Made by a program: the position numbers and the translations under genes. A stretch of DNA of 64,000 bases from Mycobacterium sp. ITM-2016-00316 (lineage in GTDB: Bacteria; Actinomycetota; Actinomycetes; Mycobacteriales; Mycobacteriaceae), in contig NZ_CP134398.1 of assembly GCF_002968335.2 (NCBI RefSeq), positions 5,642,001-5,706,000 of the forward strand, read 5' to 3'. Of the stretch, positions 45,651 through 55,662 are shown in pieces; within the stretch, counting starts at the first letter, position 1, and every line of letters begins with the position of its first letter. The notes under the pieces are model-generated. The model searched no databases, had not been told where the DNA came from, and saw only the letters and a program-made list of their open reading frames with translations.

Positions 45651-46481
45651 TCAGTCCCGGGTCCCTTCGCTCCAGCCCGCCGGACGAGTAGGGTCCACCG
45701 GCCGCCCGGTCCATCGCGGGGCACGGCGCTCCAGCTGCGCCCGCACTCCCTCGGCGGCGTCGTCGTGGGCCATCAGCTTCAGGTGGATCTCCGTCTCGCG
45801 CGCCCCGACCTGCTCGCGGGTCAGATCGAACGAATCCCACAGCAGCCGCTTGCTGGCCGCCACCGACATCGGCGCGGTGTTCTCGGCGATGTCGGTGGCG
45901 ATCGCGAGCGCCGCGGGCAGCACGTCGGCGGCCGGCAGTACCCTGCTGCCCAGCCCGAGCGCCACCGCCCGGTGACCGTCGAACATCGCGCCGGACAACA
46001 GGATCTCGGCCGCCGTGGCGATACCGACCAGCCGCGGGAGCACCCAGTGCGAGTAGGCATCGCCCACCACGCCGCGGCGCACCTGCACGATGCCGTACTT
46101 GGCGTCGGCGGCGAAAAACCGGATGTCACACTGCAGCGCCAGCGTCAGGCCGAGCCCGATCGCGTGCCCGTTCACCGCGGCGATCACCGGTTTGGCCAGC
46201 GTCCATGCCGGCACCGGGAAGCCGGCCGCACTGAACCCCTCGCCGGGCGCGGTGAAGGTCTGCGCGCCCGCACCCAGATCCGCCCCTGCGCAGAACGCCG
46301 GCGGGGTGCCGGTCAGCACGATGACGCGGATCTCGTCGGCCGCGTCACACCGCGTGAGCGCATCGGTCAGTTCCTCGCGCATCCCGTCACCGACGGCGTT
46401 GCGCTGCCCGGGGCGGTTCAGCGTCACGGTGGCGACGCCGGCGTGCACGCCGGTCAGCAACGTTCGGTACTCGGGCAGCAC
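45651..46481 (-). CDS. crotonase-superfamily protein lacking both hydratase glutamates
   Basis: 276 residues from GTG 46481, with GGAAGGAG 5 nt upstream. Crotonase fold: VTLNRPGQRNAVGDGMREEL, PPAFCAGADLG (oxyanion hole), PVIAAVNGHAIGLGLTLALQCD. In enoyl-CoA hydratases GGG-x-E and PE-x-x-LG carry the two catalytic Glu; here the places read GLGLTLALQ and IVQVRRGVVGD, with no Glu. It therefore should not be a normal hydratase; an isomerase, hydrolase or binding role is more likely, with Asp in VVGD a candidate. The last about ten residues and the stop are encoded by dispersed repeat copy C. Divergent from the MarR gene. Confidence 0.88.
   Translation of the reverse strand: MLPEYRTLLTGVHAGVATVTLNRPGQRNAVGDGMREELTDALTRCDAADEIRVIVLTGTPPAFCAGADLGAGAQTFTAPGEGFSAAGFPVPAWTLAKPVIAAVNGHAIGLGLTLALQCDIRFFAADAKYGIVQVRRGVVGDAYSHWVLPRLVGIATAAEILLSGAMFDGHRAVALGLGSRVLPAADVLPAALAIATDIAENTAPMSVAASKRLLWDSFDLTREQVGARETEIHLKLMAHDDAAEGVRAQLERRAPRWTGRPVDPTRPAGWSEGTRD
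45656..45683. repeat. dispersed repeat, copy C (3' end of the crotonase gene)
   Basis: Same 28-mer as copy A with 26 of 28 matches (CCCGGGTCCCTTCGCTCCAG, then CCCGCCGG). It encodes the C-terminal PAGWSEGTR of the crotonase protein. Confidence 0.6.
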
Positions 46482-46504
46482 TGGCACTCCTTCCGCTCGA
46501 CCAA

Positions 46505-46523
46505 TATATCTGTAGCAGAGGTA
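46505..46523. promoter_or_regulatory. candidate MarR operator
   Basis: TATATCTG-TAG-CAGAGGTA, an inverted repeat with 6 of 8 arm positions paired, between the crotonase and MarR start codons. Confidence 0.5.
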
Positions 46524-46533
46524 CCCTTTGTGG

Positions 46534-46986
46534 GTGGACACGCGCAGCGATCTGGCCGGTGAACTGTTCGCCGTGGTCGGCCGCTTCCGGCGACAACTGC
46601 GACGGTCCACCGGCGGCGGGTTCGACCGCACCGGACTCACGCAGTCCCAGGCCGAACTGCTGCGCCTGGTCGGCCGCCGCCCCGACATCTCGGTCCGCGA
46701 GGCGGCCGCCGAGCTCGGACTGGCCGCCAACACCGCCTCCACCCTGGTGTCCCGGCTCGCCGCCGACGATCTGCTGGACCGCACCGTCGACAGCACCGAC
46801 CGCCGGGTCGGCCGGTTGCGCCTCACCGACGCGGCGCAGGATGTCGCGGATCGTTCGCGGCTCGCCAGGCGCACCGCACTGGCCGGCGCCCTCGAAACAC
46901 TCGATGCCATCCAGATCGACGATCTGACAAAGGGGTTGGCCGTCATCGCCGAGCTGACCCGACTTCTGCAGGAGGACCAGCAATGA
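46534..46986 (+). CDS. MarR-family regulator
   Basis: 150 residues from GTG 46534 (MDTRSDLAGELF); a TTG at 46528 is possible. The winged helix is GLTQSQAELLRLVGRRPDIS, then VREAAAELGLAANTASTLVS, with the wing VDSTDRRVGRLRLTDAA. Divergent from the crotonase gene, with a dyad between. Its ATGA end overlaps the ABC ATPase gene, so it probably controls the exporter operon and responds to an exported compound. Confidence 0.92.
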   Translation: MDTRSDLAGELFAVVGRFRRQLRRSTGGGFDRTGLTQSQAELLRLVGRRPDISVREAAAELGLAANTASTLVSRLAADDLLDRTVDSTDRRVGRLRLTDAAQDVADRSRLARRTALAGALETLDAIQIDDLTKGLAVIAELTRLLQEDQQ

Positions 46987-47804
46987 CCCAGCCACCGGCC
47001 GTCGACTGCCGGGGCCTGACCCACCGCTACGGCAAGTTCACGGCGGTGTCCGGCCTCGACCTCCAAGTGGCGGTCGGCGAGACCGTCGGCCTGCTCGGCC
47101 CCAACGGCGCGGGCAAGACCACCGTCATCCGCGTGCTGACCACCCTGACCCCGGTGCAGCAGGGTGAGGTGCGCATCTTCGGCCTCGACGCCCGGCGCGA
47201 CACCATGGACATTCGCTGCAACATCGGCTATGTCCCGCAACAACTTTCCATCGAGGCCGCGCTGACCGGTCGGCAGAATGTGGAACTGTTCGCCCGGCTC
47301 TACGATGTGCCGCGCCGCGAACGCGCCGACCGGGTCGCCCAGGCGCTGGACTCGATGCAACTCTCCGATGTGGCTGACAATGTGGCAGGCACCTACTCCG
47401 GGGGGATGGTGCGGCGCCTGGAACTGGCCCAGGCACTGGTCAACCGGCCGTCGCTGCTGTTGCTCGACGAACCCACCGTGGGCCTGGATCCCATTGCCCG
47501 CGACAGCGTCTGGGATCAGGTGGACCGCATGCAGACGGAGTTCGGCATGGCGGTGCTGCTGACCACGCACTACATGGGCGAAGCGGATGCGCTGTGTGAC
47601 CGAGTGGCGCTGATGCACCACGGCGTGCTGCAGACGCAGGGCACCCCGGCCGAACTCAAGGCCGGCCTCAAGAACGAAGCCGGTCCGGAGGCCTCCCTGG
47701 AAGACGTGTTCCGCCACTACGCCGGTTCCGATCTCGACGAGTCCACCCCCGCGGGCCTGCGTCAGGTCCGCGCCGCGCGAAGGACGGCCCGCCGTGTCGG
47801 CTGA
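46983..47804 (+). CDS. ABC exporter ATP-binding protein (DrrA-like)
   Basis: 273 residues. Walker A GPNGAGKTT, Q-loop YVPQQ, signature YSGGMVRRLELAQAL, Walker B LLLLDEPTVGLD, and switch His TTHYMGEAD. The C-terminal extension (EASLEDVFRHYAG) is of the DrrA/ABC-2 drug or lipid exporter type. Its ATG overlaps the MarR stop, and the permease start lies inside its last codons. Confidence 0.95.
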   Translation: MTQPPAVDCRGLTHRYGKFTAVSGLDLQVAVGETVGLLGPNGAGKTTVIRVLTTLTPVQQGEVRIFGLDARRDTMDIRCNIGYVPQQLSIEAALTGRQNVELFARLYDVPRRERADRVAQALDSMQLSDVADNVAGTYSGGMVRRLELAQALVNRPSLLLLDEPTVGLDPIARDSVWDQVDRMQTEFGMAVLLTTHYMGEADALCDRVALMHHGVLQTQGTPAELKAGLKNEAGPEASLEDVFRHYAGSDLDESTPAGLRQVRAARRTARRVG

Positions 47805-48609
47805 CACCACCATCACCCTGATCCGGGCGCCCCGCGGCTGGCGGCGGTTTCCCGGAATCGCCAACCGCATCGGGACTTTCGCGCTCGTCGAGCTGCAGAA
47901 GCTGCGTCACGACCGCACCGAACTGTTCACCCGGTTGGTGCAACCCGCGCTGTGGCTGCTGATCTTCGGCCAGACCTTCTCCCGGCTCGATGTGATCGAC
48001 ACCGGCGACGTGCCCTACCTGGCCTTCCTGGCACCGGGGATCATCGCGCAGTCCGCGCTGTTCATCTCGATCTTCTACGGCATCCAGATCATCTGGGACC
48101 GGGACGCCGGGATCCTCGCCAAATTGATGGTGACGCCCGCCCCGCCCACCGCTCTGATCACCGGGAAAGCCTTTGCCGCAGGCGTCCGTTCGGTCGTTCA
48201 GGTCATCGGTGTCGTCGCGCTGGCCTATCTGCTCGGTGTGCACATGACGGTGAATCCGCTGCGGATCCTCGGGGCGATGGGCGTGGTGGTACTCGGGTCG
48301 GCGTTCTTCGCCTGCCTGTCGATGTCGCTGGCGGGCCTGGTCCGCAACCGGGACCGGTTGATGGGCATCGGGCAGGCCATCACCATGCCGCTGTTCTTTG
48401 CCTCCAACGCGCTCTACCCGGTGGAGTTGATGCCGCAGTGGCTGCGCTGGTTGTCGGCGATCAATCCGCTGAGCTATGAGGTGAATGCGCTTCGCGGACT
48501 GCTGATCGGCACCCCCACCAACGCCGTCCTGGACATCACGGTGCTCGTGGTGGCCGCGGTGCTCGGCGTGGTGACGGCCGCAGCGCTGCTGCGCAGGCTG
48601 GTTCGCTAG
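47794..48609 (+). CDS. ABC-2 type exporter permease (DrrB-like)
   Basis: 271 residues from GTG 47794, overlapping the ATPase by 11 bp. Six TM helices of the ABC-2 family with the motif LAFLAPGIIAQSALF, the coupling segment IIWDRDAGILAKLMVTP, and the late motif LFFASNALYPVELMPQWLRW followed by INPLSYEVNALRG. It exports a hydrophobic compound with the ATPase. Convergent with mak, 8 bp apart. Confidence 0.94.
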   Translation: MSADTTITLIRAPRGWRRFPGIANRIGTFALVELQKLRHDRTELFTRLVQPALWLLIFGQTFSRLDVIDTGDVPYLAFLAPGIIAQSALFISIFYGIQIIWDRDAGILAKLMVTPAPPTALITGKAFAAGVRSVVQVIGVVALAYLLGVHMTVNPLRILGAMGVVVLGSAFFACLSMSLAGLVRNRDRLMGIGQAITMPLFFASNALYPVELMPQWLRWLSAINPLSYEVNALRGLLIGTPTNAVLDITVLVVAAVLGVVTAAALLRRLVR

Positions 48610-48617
48610 GTTTTTCG

Positions 48618-49865
48618 CTAGGTATTCAGCAGCCGCCCGATCGCCTTCAGGGGGATCGGCAACCAGTCCGGCCGGTAGCGCGCCTCGTAACCCGCCTCGT
48701 AAACGGCCTTGTCCAGTTCGTAGGCACGCAGCACCGCGGCGGCGGCGAGGGGGTCGGTATCGCCGACCGCGGCGTAGCCCGCGCAGAACGCCGCGCCGTT
48801 GTCATCAGCCCACTGCCGCGCCGCGGCCTCGTCACCACCGGCGCTCAGTAGTCGCTGATGCGCGGCGTAGTCGTAGGAACGCAGCATGCCCGCGACGTCA
48901 CGCAGCGGCGAATCGGGACGCCGGCGCTCCTCCAGCGGTTGCCCCGGTTCGCCCTCGAAGTCGATGAGTAGCCAGCCCTGCGGGGTGTGCAGCACCTGCC
49001 CGAGGTGTAGGTCGCCATGGATGCGGTGTTCGATCGACGCCTCGCCGGCCACCGCGCGATAGTGCTGCTCGATCGCCGGAACGTGGGCACCCAATTCGGG
49101 CACCCGTGCTGCGACGGCGTGCAGCCGGTCGGTCATGGTCTGCGCTGGGAAGGCTCCGACCCGGGTGCCCAGGGCCTCGGCGAGCGCACGGTGCACCGAG
49201 CCGACGGCCGCACCGAGCCCGCGGGACTGCTCGGCGAAGTCGTCGCCGGCTCCGGTGATCGCCACCTGCCAGCCGTCCACCGAGTTCGGCGCGAATGCAC
49301 TCGCCATTCCGAGCATGTATTGCTCTGCGCCCCAATCGATCTCATATGATCCGAGCAGCGCCGTGACATACGGATTGCCGGCGAGCGCCCGGGTCAGCTC
49401 GATATCGGGGTTGATCCCCGGAGTGACACGGCGGAACACCTTGAAGATCGTCTGCGCACCGAACACCACGCTGGTGTTGGACTGCTCGCCGCCGAGCACC
49501 CGCACCGGGGTGCCCGGCCCCAGATCCGCACCCGGTTCCCGGATGAACCGGACCGGCCCGATCTGCTTGTCGGCCTCGATGAACGCCAACAGCGCCCCGG
49601 CGGCCTCCGGGTCGGCCATCGCATCGAATCCCGAGCGGTCTCCGTCGGCGCCGATCAACGCCGAGTCCGCGCCGGTGTCCCAGCGCACCAGCACCTGGTA
49701 ACCCTCGACAGGGCCGTCGGTGTAGGCGACCTCCAACAACACCAGGTCCAGATCGGATCCCAGCGCCTCCACCACGACGGGACGGACCTCCGCGATCTCC
49801 CGTCCCCGGCCCGAGTACCAGCGCTGTGCGGGCAGCCAGCGGTCGAACGGCAGATTCATGGTCAT
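48618..49865 (-). CDS. mak: maltokinase (Mak/Pep2)
   Basis: Phosphorylates maltose to maltose-1-phosphate, feeding GlgE alpha-glucan synthesis. About 415 residues from ATG 49865; ATG 49859 is equally good, with GGGAAAG upstream of both. The N-terminal cap is LPFDRWLPAQRWYSGRGREI. The kinase site is HRIHGDLHLGQVLHT (catalytic loop, Asp) and LLIDFEGEPGQP (metal loop). In mycobacteria mak normally follows or fuses to treS; here the upstream neighbour is a divergent HugZ-like gene and treS is absent from the window. Confidence 0.93.
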   Translation of the reverse strand: MTMNLPFDRWLPAQRWYSGRGREIAEVRPVVVEALGSDLDLVLLEVAYTDGPVEGYQVLVRWDTGADSALIGADGDRSGFDAMADPEAAGALLAFIEADKQIGPVRFIREPGADLGPGTPVRVLGGEQSNTSVVFGAQTIFKVFRRVTPGINPDIELTRALAGNPYVTALLGSYEIDWGAEQYMLGMASAFAPNSVDGWQVAITGAGDDFAEQSRGLGAAVGSVHRALAEALGTRVGAFPAQTMTDRLHAVAARVPELGAHVPAIEQHYRAVAGEASIEHRIHGDLHLGQVLHTPQGWLLIDFEGEPGQPLEERRRPDSPLRDVAGMLRSYDYAAHQRLLSAGGDEAAARQWADDNGAAFCAGYAAVGDTDPLAAAAVLRAYELDKAVYEAGYEARYRPDWLPIPLKAIGRLLNT

Positions 49866-49917
49866 GATCTTTCCCGTACCCGACTGCGCGCGCTCGTACA
49901 CGTGACGTCGGCTCGGT

Positions 49918-49923
49918 TACAGT
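49918..49923 (+). promoter_or_regulatory. -10 box of a leaderless transcript (HugZ-like gene)
   Basis: TACAGT ends 6 nt before the GTG at 49930; no Shine-Dalgarno. Confidence 0.5.
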
Positions 49924-49929
49924 GCCGAC

Positions 49930-50733
49930 GTGGCTGAATTGCGTGATCACGGTGACCCCGGCGACGCTCCGTCGGTGCCGCCACCGCTGACCCCGCCGGT
50001 GGACATGACCCGTCCGTCGGCCGCCGAGGAGGCGCGCACCATCGCCGCCGCCACCAACACGGGCACGCTGGCCACCCTGACCGCCGACGGCGACCCCTGG
50101 GCCTCATTCGTCACCTACGGGCTGCACGACGGCGCCCCGGTGCTGTGTGTGTCCAACATGGCCGAGCACGGCCGCAACCTGGCGGGCGATCAGCGCGCGA
50201 GCATCGCGATCGTCGCCCCGGACGCCCCGGATGACCCGCTGGCCTCCGGACGCGTCACGCTGGCCGGCAGAGTCGTGCGGCCCACCGGGGCCGCCCTGGA
50301 CGGCGCCCGGGCCGCCCACCTGGCCGCCGTGCCCGCCGCCAAGTACTACATCGACTACAGCGATTTCGCCCTGTGGGTGCTGCAGGTTGAGCGGGTCCGC
50401 TGGGTCGGCGGGTACGGCCGGATGGATTCGACAACGGGTGCCGACTACACCGCGGCGGCGCCCGACCCGGTCGCTCCGCACTCCGCCGGGGCCGTCGCCC
50501 ACCTCAACGCCGACCACGCCGACGCGCTGGTCGCGATGGCGCAGAACCTGGGTGGCTACCCCGACGCCACCGCCGCAACCTGCACCGCAGCCGACCGGTA
50601 CGGCCTCGACCTCCGGGTCAGCACGCCCCGCGGGATCGCCTACACCCGGGCCGGATACCTGGCACCGATCAATGGCATCGATGAATTGCGCTCGGCCGCA
50701 GTCGAGCTGACCCGGAGGGCACGGCAGGGCTGA
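49930..50733 (+). CDS. HugZ-like FMN-fold protein with DUF2470 (haem utilisation type)
   Basis: 267 residues from GTG 49930. After a Pro-rich N-terminus comes a split-barrel pyridoxamine-oxidase-like domain (about 30-165: EEARTIAAATNTGTLATLTA, ASFVTYGLHDGAPVLCVSNM, WVLQVERVRWVGGYGRM). The C-terminal DUF2470 follows (AVAHLNADHADALVAMAQNL). This combination is that of HugZ and related haem-binding or haem-degrading proteins. The leaderless start and isolated position give no pathway hint. Confidence 0.88.
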   Translation: MAELRDHGDPGDAPSVPPPLTPPVDMTRPSAAEEARTIAAATNTGTLATLTADGDPWASFVTYGLHDGAPVLCVSNMAEHGRNLAGDQRASIAIVAPDAPDDPLASGRVTLAGRVVRPTGAALDGARAAHLAAVPAAKYYIDYSDFALWVLQVERVRWVGGYGRMDSTTGADYTAAAPDPVAPHSAGAVAHLNADHADALVAMAQNLGGYPDATAATCTAADRYGLDLRVSTPRGIAYTRAGYLAPINGIDELRSAAVELTRRARQG

Positions 50734-50753
50734 TCGCGCCGGTGGTCGTGCAA

Positions 50754-50759
50754 TACGAT
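50754..50759 (+). promoter_or_regulatory. -10 box of a leaderless transcript (pyrE-like gene)
   Basis: TACGAT ends 7 nt before ATG 50767; no Shine-Dalgarno. Confidence 0.45.
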
Positions 50760-50766
50760 TCCGGGT

Positions 50767-51329
50767 ATGCAGCGCCCGGAGACCTGGCAAGCGGCTTTCG
50801 AGCTGATCAAGACGCGCGGTTATGAGCATCGCGAGGAGCCGTTCAAGCTCGTCAGCGGGCAGCTCAGCCATGACTACATCGACGGCAAGTACGCCATCGA
50901 CAACGGCGAGCGGTTGACCACCGTCAGCCGGGCGGTCGCCGACCTGGCCGCGCGCAGCGGTATCGAGTTCGACGCCGTCGGCGGACTCACCATGGGCGCC
51001 GACCCGCTGGCCCACGGCGTGGCGATGGTGACCGGCGCCGCCTGGTTCTCGGTGCGCAAGGAGCAGAAGGCCCGGGGCCGCGAGCAGTGGATCGAGGGCA
51101 CCCGCATCGAGCCGGGCACCCGGGTCCTGCTGGTCGACGATGTCATCAGCACCGGGGGCTCCACCGCCAAGGCCTACGACCGCGTCACCGCGGCCGGCGC
51201 CGTGGTCACCGGGGTGATCCCGATGGTCGACCGCGGCGATGTCGCCGCTGAGTTGTTTGGCGGGATGGGCGTGCCGTTCGTCGCGCTGGTGACCTACAAG
51301 GACCTGGGCATCGAACCGGTGAAGGCCGT

Positions 51330-51333
<4 letters not shown>
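50767..51333 (+). CDS. orotate phosphoribosyltransferase-like protein (PyrE family)
   Basis: 188 residues. The PRPP loop is VLLVDDVISTGGST, and the active-site flexible loop is KEQKARGREQWIEG with the Lys and Arg that touch PRPP. FKLVSGQLSHDYIDGKYAID matches the substrate side of PyrE. It should make OMP from orotate and PRPP, but mycobacteria carry pyrE elsewhere (Rv0382c), so this may be a second copy or a related base phosphoribosyltransferase. Convergent with the ABC importer, overlapping by 4 bp. Confidence 0.85.
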
Positions 51334-52375
<1,042 letters not shown>

Positions 52376-52379
<4 letters not shown>

Positions 52380-53146
52380 GCGCGACGCCTCCGTCTGGTC
52401 ATCGTGGACCTGGTCACCAAGGACAGCACCAACAGCAGGACGAACCCGAAGATCAGGGTGGCCAGCGAGGCCGCCACCGATGTCGGTCCGTCGCTCTTCC
52501 CGATCTCCACGATCTGCACCGGCAGCGTCTGGAAACCGGACAACGACGCCACCGTGTACTCGCCGAGCACCACCGCGATCGAGATGAACGCCGCCGACAG
52601 GATGCTCGCGCGGATGTTCGGCACGATCACCGTCACGATCGTCGATGCCCAGCCGGCGCCCAGCGACCGTGCCGCCTCGGCCAGGGTCTGCAGATCGATC
52701 GCGGACAACGCGGCGTCCAGGGCCCGGTAGGCGAACGGCAGCACCAACACCACGTAGACAAAGGTCAGCGTCAGCGCCGACTCGCCGAGCAGATAGGTCA
52801 CCCACAGATAGACGTTGCGCAGGCCGACGACGACCACCAGCGCCGGGATCGTCAATGGCAGCAGGCAGAGAAACTCGATGAACCTGCTCGCCCACGGCGC
52901 ACGCAACCGGACCCAGATCATCGTCGGCACCAGCAGCGCCAGCATGGCCGTCACCGTCAGCACCGCGAGCGACAGCGATGTCAGGATCGCGGCGAACAAG
53001 GCGTCGTGGGCGAACAGATTGACCCACGCCGCCATGGTGCGCCCACCCGATTGCAGATCGCGGGTGGCGAAATCGCCCATGGCGTAGAGCGGAAAGAGGA
53101 AGAAGACTCCGAACAAGAGCCACAGCATGATCCGTAGCGGCTTCAT
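52376..53146 (-). CDS. ABC importer permease 2
   Basis: 256 residues from ATG 53146 (MKPLRIMLWLLFGVFFLFPL). Six TM helices and the EAA coupling loop TLAEAARSLGAGWASTIVTV before the last helices. It pairs with the other permease as a heterodimer of the PotC/FbpB kind. ATGA overlaps on both sides tie it to permease 1 and the ATPase. Confidence 0.93.
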
Positions 53147-53985
53147 CGCAACCACCGGGCGGTCCGGCGCACCAGCAGGTTGTAGGCGATCATCACCACG
53201 GCCACCACGACGATCATCTCCAGCGCCAGTGCATAGGCCAACCCGGCCCGCCCCAGCACCACCTCGCTGGTCAGCGCCGACCGGATGAGCAGCGGCACAA
53301 TGGGACTGCCCTGACTGACCAGCGCCGCCGCGGTCGCGTAGGCGGCAAAAGCGTTGGCGAACAACAGCAGCAGCGAGCCCAGGAAGGCCGGTGTCAGCAG
53401 CGGCACCGCCACCTCGCGCCAGTACTGCCAGGTGCTCGCACCGAGGCTCACCGCCGCCTCCCGCCATTGCGTGCGCAGCCCGTCCAGCGCGGGCAGGAAC
53501 ACGATGACCATGAGCGGGATCTGAAAGTAGGTGTACACCAGCACCAGTCCGCCCACGCTGTACAGCCAGCCACCGGCGGCGACGTCGATGCCGAGCCACT
53601 GTTGCAGCCACAGCGTCAGCACGCCGTTGAGCCCCACTGTCGCCAGGAAGGCGAAAGCCAGTGCCACACCGCCGAACTGGGCCAGCACGCTGGCCAGCGA
53701 CAGCACCGCCCGGCGCAGCAGTGAGTCCGGTGGGCTGCTCAGGATCAGCCAGGCCAAGACGGCGCCGAGCACCGCACCGATCACCGCGCTGCTCGCCGAG
53801 AGCGCCACGCTGCGCACCAGAGCGGCCAGCGGCGCCTCGGTGAACAGCGCCGCGACCAGGTCCAGCGAGAACCGGCCGTCCACCACGAAGGCGTTCACGA
53901 TCACGGTGCCGGTCGGGATGATGAGGAAGACCAGCACCACTGCCAGAAACGGCAGCAGCGCCACGGCCTGCCGGAGGTACCGCAC
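53143..53985 (-). CDS. ABC importer permease 1
   Basis: 280 residues from GTG 53985. The EAA loop is WREAAVSLGASTWQYWREVA, with six TM helices. It is the PotB-like partner of the neighbouring permease, 2 bp after the substrate-binding protein gene and overlapping the next gene by 4 bp. Confidence 0.93.
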   Translation of the reverse strand: MRYLRQAVALLPFLAVVLVFLIIPTGTVIVNAFVVDGRFSLDLVAALFTEAPLAALVRSVALSASSAVIGAVLGAVLAWLILSSPPDSLLRRAVLSLASVLAQFGGVALAFAFLATVGLNGVLTLWLQQWLGIDVAAGGWLYSVGGLVLVYTYFQIPLMVIVFLPALDGLRTQWREAAVSLGASTWQYWREVAVPLLTPAFLGSLLLLFANAFAAYATAAALVSQGSPIVPLLIRSALTSEVVLGRAGLAYALALEMIVVVAVVMIAYNLLVRRTARWLR

Positions 53986-53987
53986 GG

Positions 53988-55100
53988 TCAGCCGATGGCC
54001 TTGGCCCAGTTGGCTTCCAGATACTTGGTCGCGGCCTCGTTCTGCTCCACCGAAACGAATGTCGCCGCGCCGTCCACCGGCGGCAACCCACCGTAGACCA
54101 CGCGGTCGATGCTGCCCCGGGTCACCATCGAATCGGCCCGCACCGGACGGGCGCCACCGCCCAGGTACAGGTTCTGCCCCTCATCGCTGTAGAGGAACTC
54201 CTGCCACAGCCGGGCGGCTGCCGGATGCGGAGCATCCTTGTTGATGGCCTGGAAGTAGTAACCGGCGACGGCGGCGTTGTGCGGTATGACCACCTTCCAG
54301 CCCGGAACCTTCTTGGATTGTTCGACATTCAGGTAGTCCCAGTCGATGACCACCGGGGTCTGGCCGGAGGCGATGGTGGCCGGTGTCGGGTCGACCGGCA
54401 AAAAGTTGCCGGCCTCGTTGAGTTTGGCGAAGAACTCCACGCCCGGCGCGATGTCATCGGGTGAGCCGCCCTGGGCGATCGACGCCATCATCACCCCGGA
54501 GAACGCCGACCCGGACTGCGTCGGGTCACCGTTGAGTGCGATCTTGCCCGCGAACTCGGGTTTCAGCAGATCATCGACGCCCGCGACCGTCGGCACCTTG
54601 GTGGAGTCGTAGCCGATGGACATGTAGCCGCCATAGTCGTTGACCCAGGTGCCGTCCGGGTCCTTGAACGAGTCCGAGATCTCGGCGAAGTGTTCCACCT
54701 TGTACGGGGCGAACATCTCGGTGTTGGCCAGCGCGACGGACTGTCCCAGATCGAAGACGTCGGGTGCGGTGCTGCGGCCCTTCTGCTGGATCGCGGCGTT
54801 GATCTCCTCCTGGCTGCTGGCGCCCGGCTGCGCCGAATTCACCGTGATGCCGTACTTCTCGGTGAACTTCTCGATGATCTGACCGTAATTCGCCCAGTCC
54901 GGTGGCAGGGCGATGACGTTGAGTTCGCCTTCGGCCTTGGCGGCCTCGATCAGACCTTCCATACCGCCGAAGTCGGCGGCCGAGGTGGCGGTGCGTGCGT
55001 CGCCCTCATCGGGCTGCTCGTCCTTCGCCGGTGGGGCGCAGGCGACGAGACCGGCGGTCAGCAGTGCGGTGGCAGCCAGACCGAGGAGCGAATTCTTCAT
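53988..55100 (-). CDS. ABC importer substrate-binding lipoprotein
   Basis: 370 residues from ATG 55100 (MKNSLLGLAATALLTAGLVAC), Cys21 lipidated. The mature protein is a two-lobe family 1 binder (GELNVIALPPDWANYGQIIE, APDVFDLGQSVALANTEMFA, GYYFQAINKDAPHPAAARLW). The fold and the adjoining genes fit spermidine/putrescine, Fe(III), thiamine or aminoethylphosphonate uptake. The ligand is not clear from sequence; Asp and aromatic residues in the cleft favour a cationic ligand. First gene of the four-gene importer operon. Confidence 0.9.
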   Translation of the reverse strand: MKNSLLGLAATALLTAGLVACAPPAKDEQPDEGDARTATSAADFGGMEGLIEAAKAEGELNVIALPPDWANYGQIIEKFTEKYGITVNSAQPGASSQEEINAAIQQKGRSTAPDVFDLGQSVALANTEMFAPYKVEHFAEISDSFKDPDGTWVNDYGGYMSIGYDSTKVPTVAGVDDLLKPEFAGKIALNGDPTQSGSAFSGVMMASIAQGGSPDDIAPGVEFFAKLNEAGNFLPVDPTPATIASGQTPVVIDWDYLNVEQSKKVPGWKVVIPHNAAVAGYYFQAINKDAPHPAAARLWQEFLYSDEGQNLYLGGGARPVRADSMVTRGSIDRVVYGGLPPVDGAATFVSVEQNEAATKYLEANWAKAIG

Positions 55101-55201
55101 TGCCGAACCTTCCGATGGACAGGCGGCCAGCTGGTGACCTGTCGGTGACATCGCAGTGAACGGGATCCGACGCTACCGGCAATCCTGTCGACCGGGCGGC
55201 C

Positions 55202-55207
55202 TAACAT
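55202..55207 (+). promoter_or_regulatory. -10 box of a leaderless transcript (PPOX gene)
   Basis: TAACAT ends 6 nt before the GTG at 55214; no Shine-Dalgarno. Confidence 0.5.
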
Positions 55208-55213
55208 CGGGGT

Positions 55214-55621
55214 GTGCCCGACCATGATGCCGTCGAACTGTTCACCGGCGGCACCGTCGCCGCGCTCGCCACGGCGGGAACCGATGCCGCACCGCACCTG
55301 GTCCCGGTCGTCTTCGCCGTCGAGGGCGACACCGTCTACACCGCCGTCGACGCGAAACGTAAGTCCACCCAACGCCTGCGCCGGCTGGCCAATATCGAGG
55401 CCAACCCGCGGGTGAGCCTGCTGGTCGACCACTACAGCGAGGACTGGGACCAACTGTGGTGGGTGCGGGCCGACGGCCTGGCCAGCGTGCATCACGACGG
55501 CGAGCAGATGGCCATCGGCTACGGGCTGCTGCGCGCCAAGTACGTGCAGTACGCGCGCACCGCTCTGGACGGCCCGGTGGTGGCGATCGCCGTCACGAAC
55601 TGGTCGTCCTGGCACGCCTGA
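55214..55621 (+). CDS. PPOX-class F420-dependent oxidoreductase (TIGR03668-like)
   Basis: 135 residues from GTG 55214. Split-barrel fold: [60 protein letters not shown], ending WSSWHA. Actinobacterial members of this size bind coenzyme F420 and reduce quinones, coumarins or tetrapyrroles. The transcript is leaderless. Divergent from the ABC importer operon across 113 bp. Confidence 0.85.
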   Translation: MPDHDAVELFTGGTVAALATAGTDAAPHLVPVVFAVEGDTVYTAVDAKRKSTQRLRRLANIEANPRVSLLVDHYSEDWDQLWWVRADGLASVHHDGEQMAIGYGLLRAKYVQYARTALDGPVVAIAVTNWSSWHA

Positions 55622-55662
55622 CGCCGATCTATAGGATCGGAGGTCAGAAAAGGGGCGCCACC

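Noticed and set aside
45651..47870. 739-codon minus-strand frame covering crotonase, MarR and ABC genes
   Set aside because: Only the last 276 codons form a crotonase; the rest is antisense to well-supported MarR and ABC ATPase genes.
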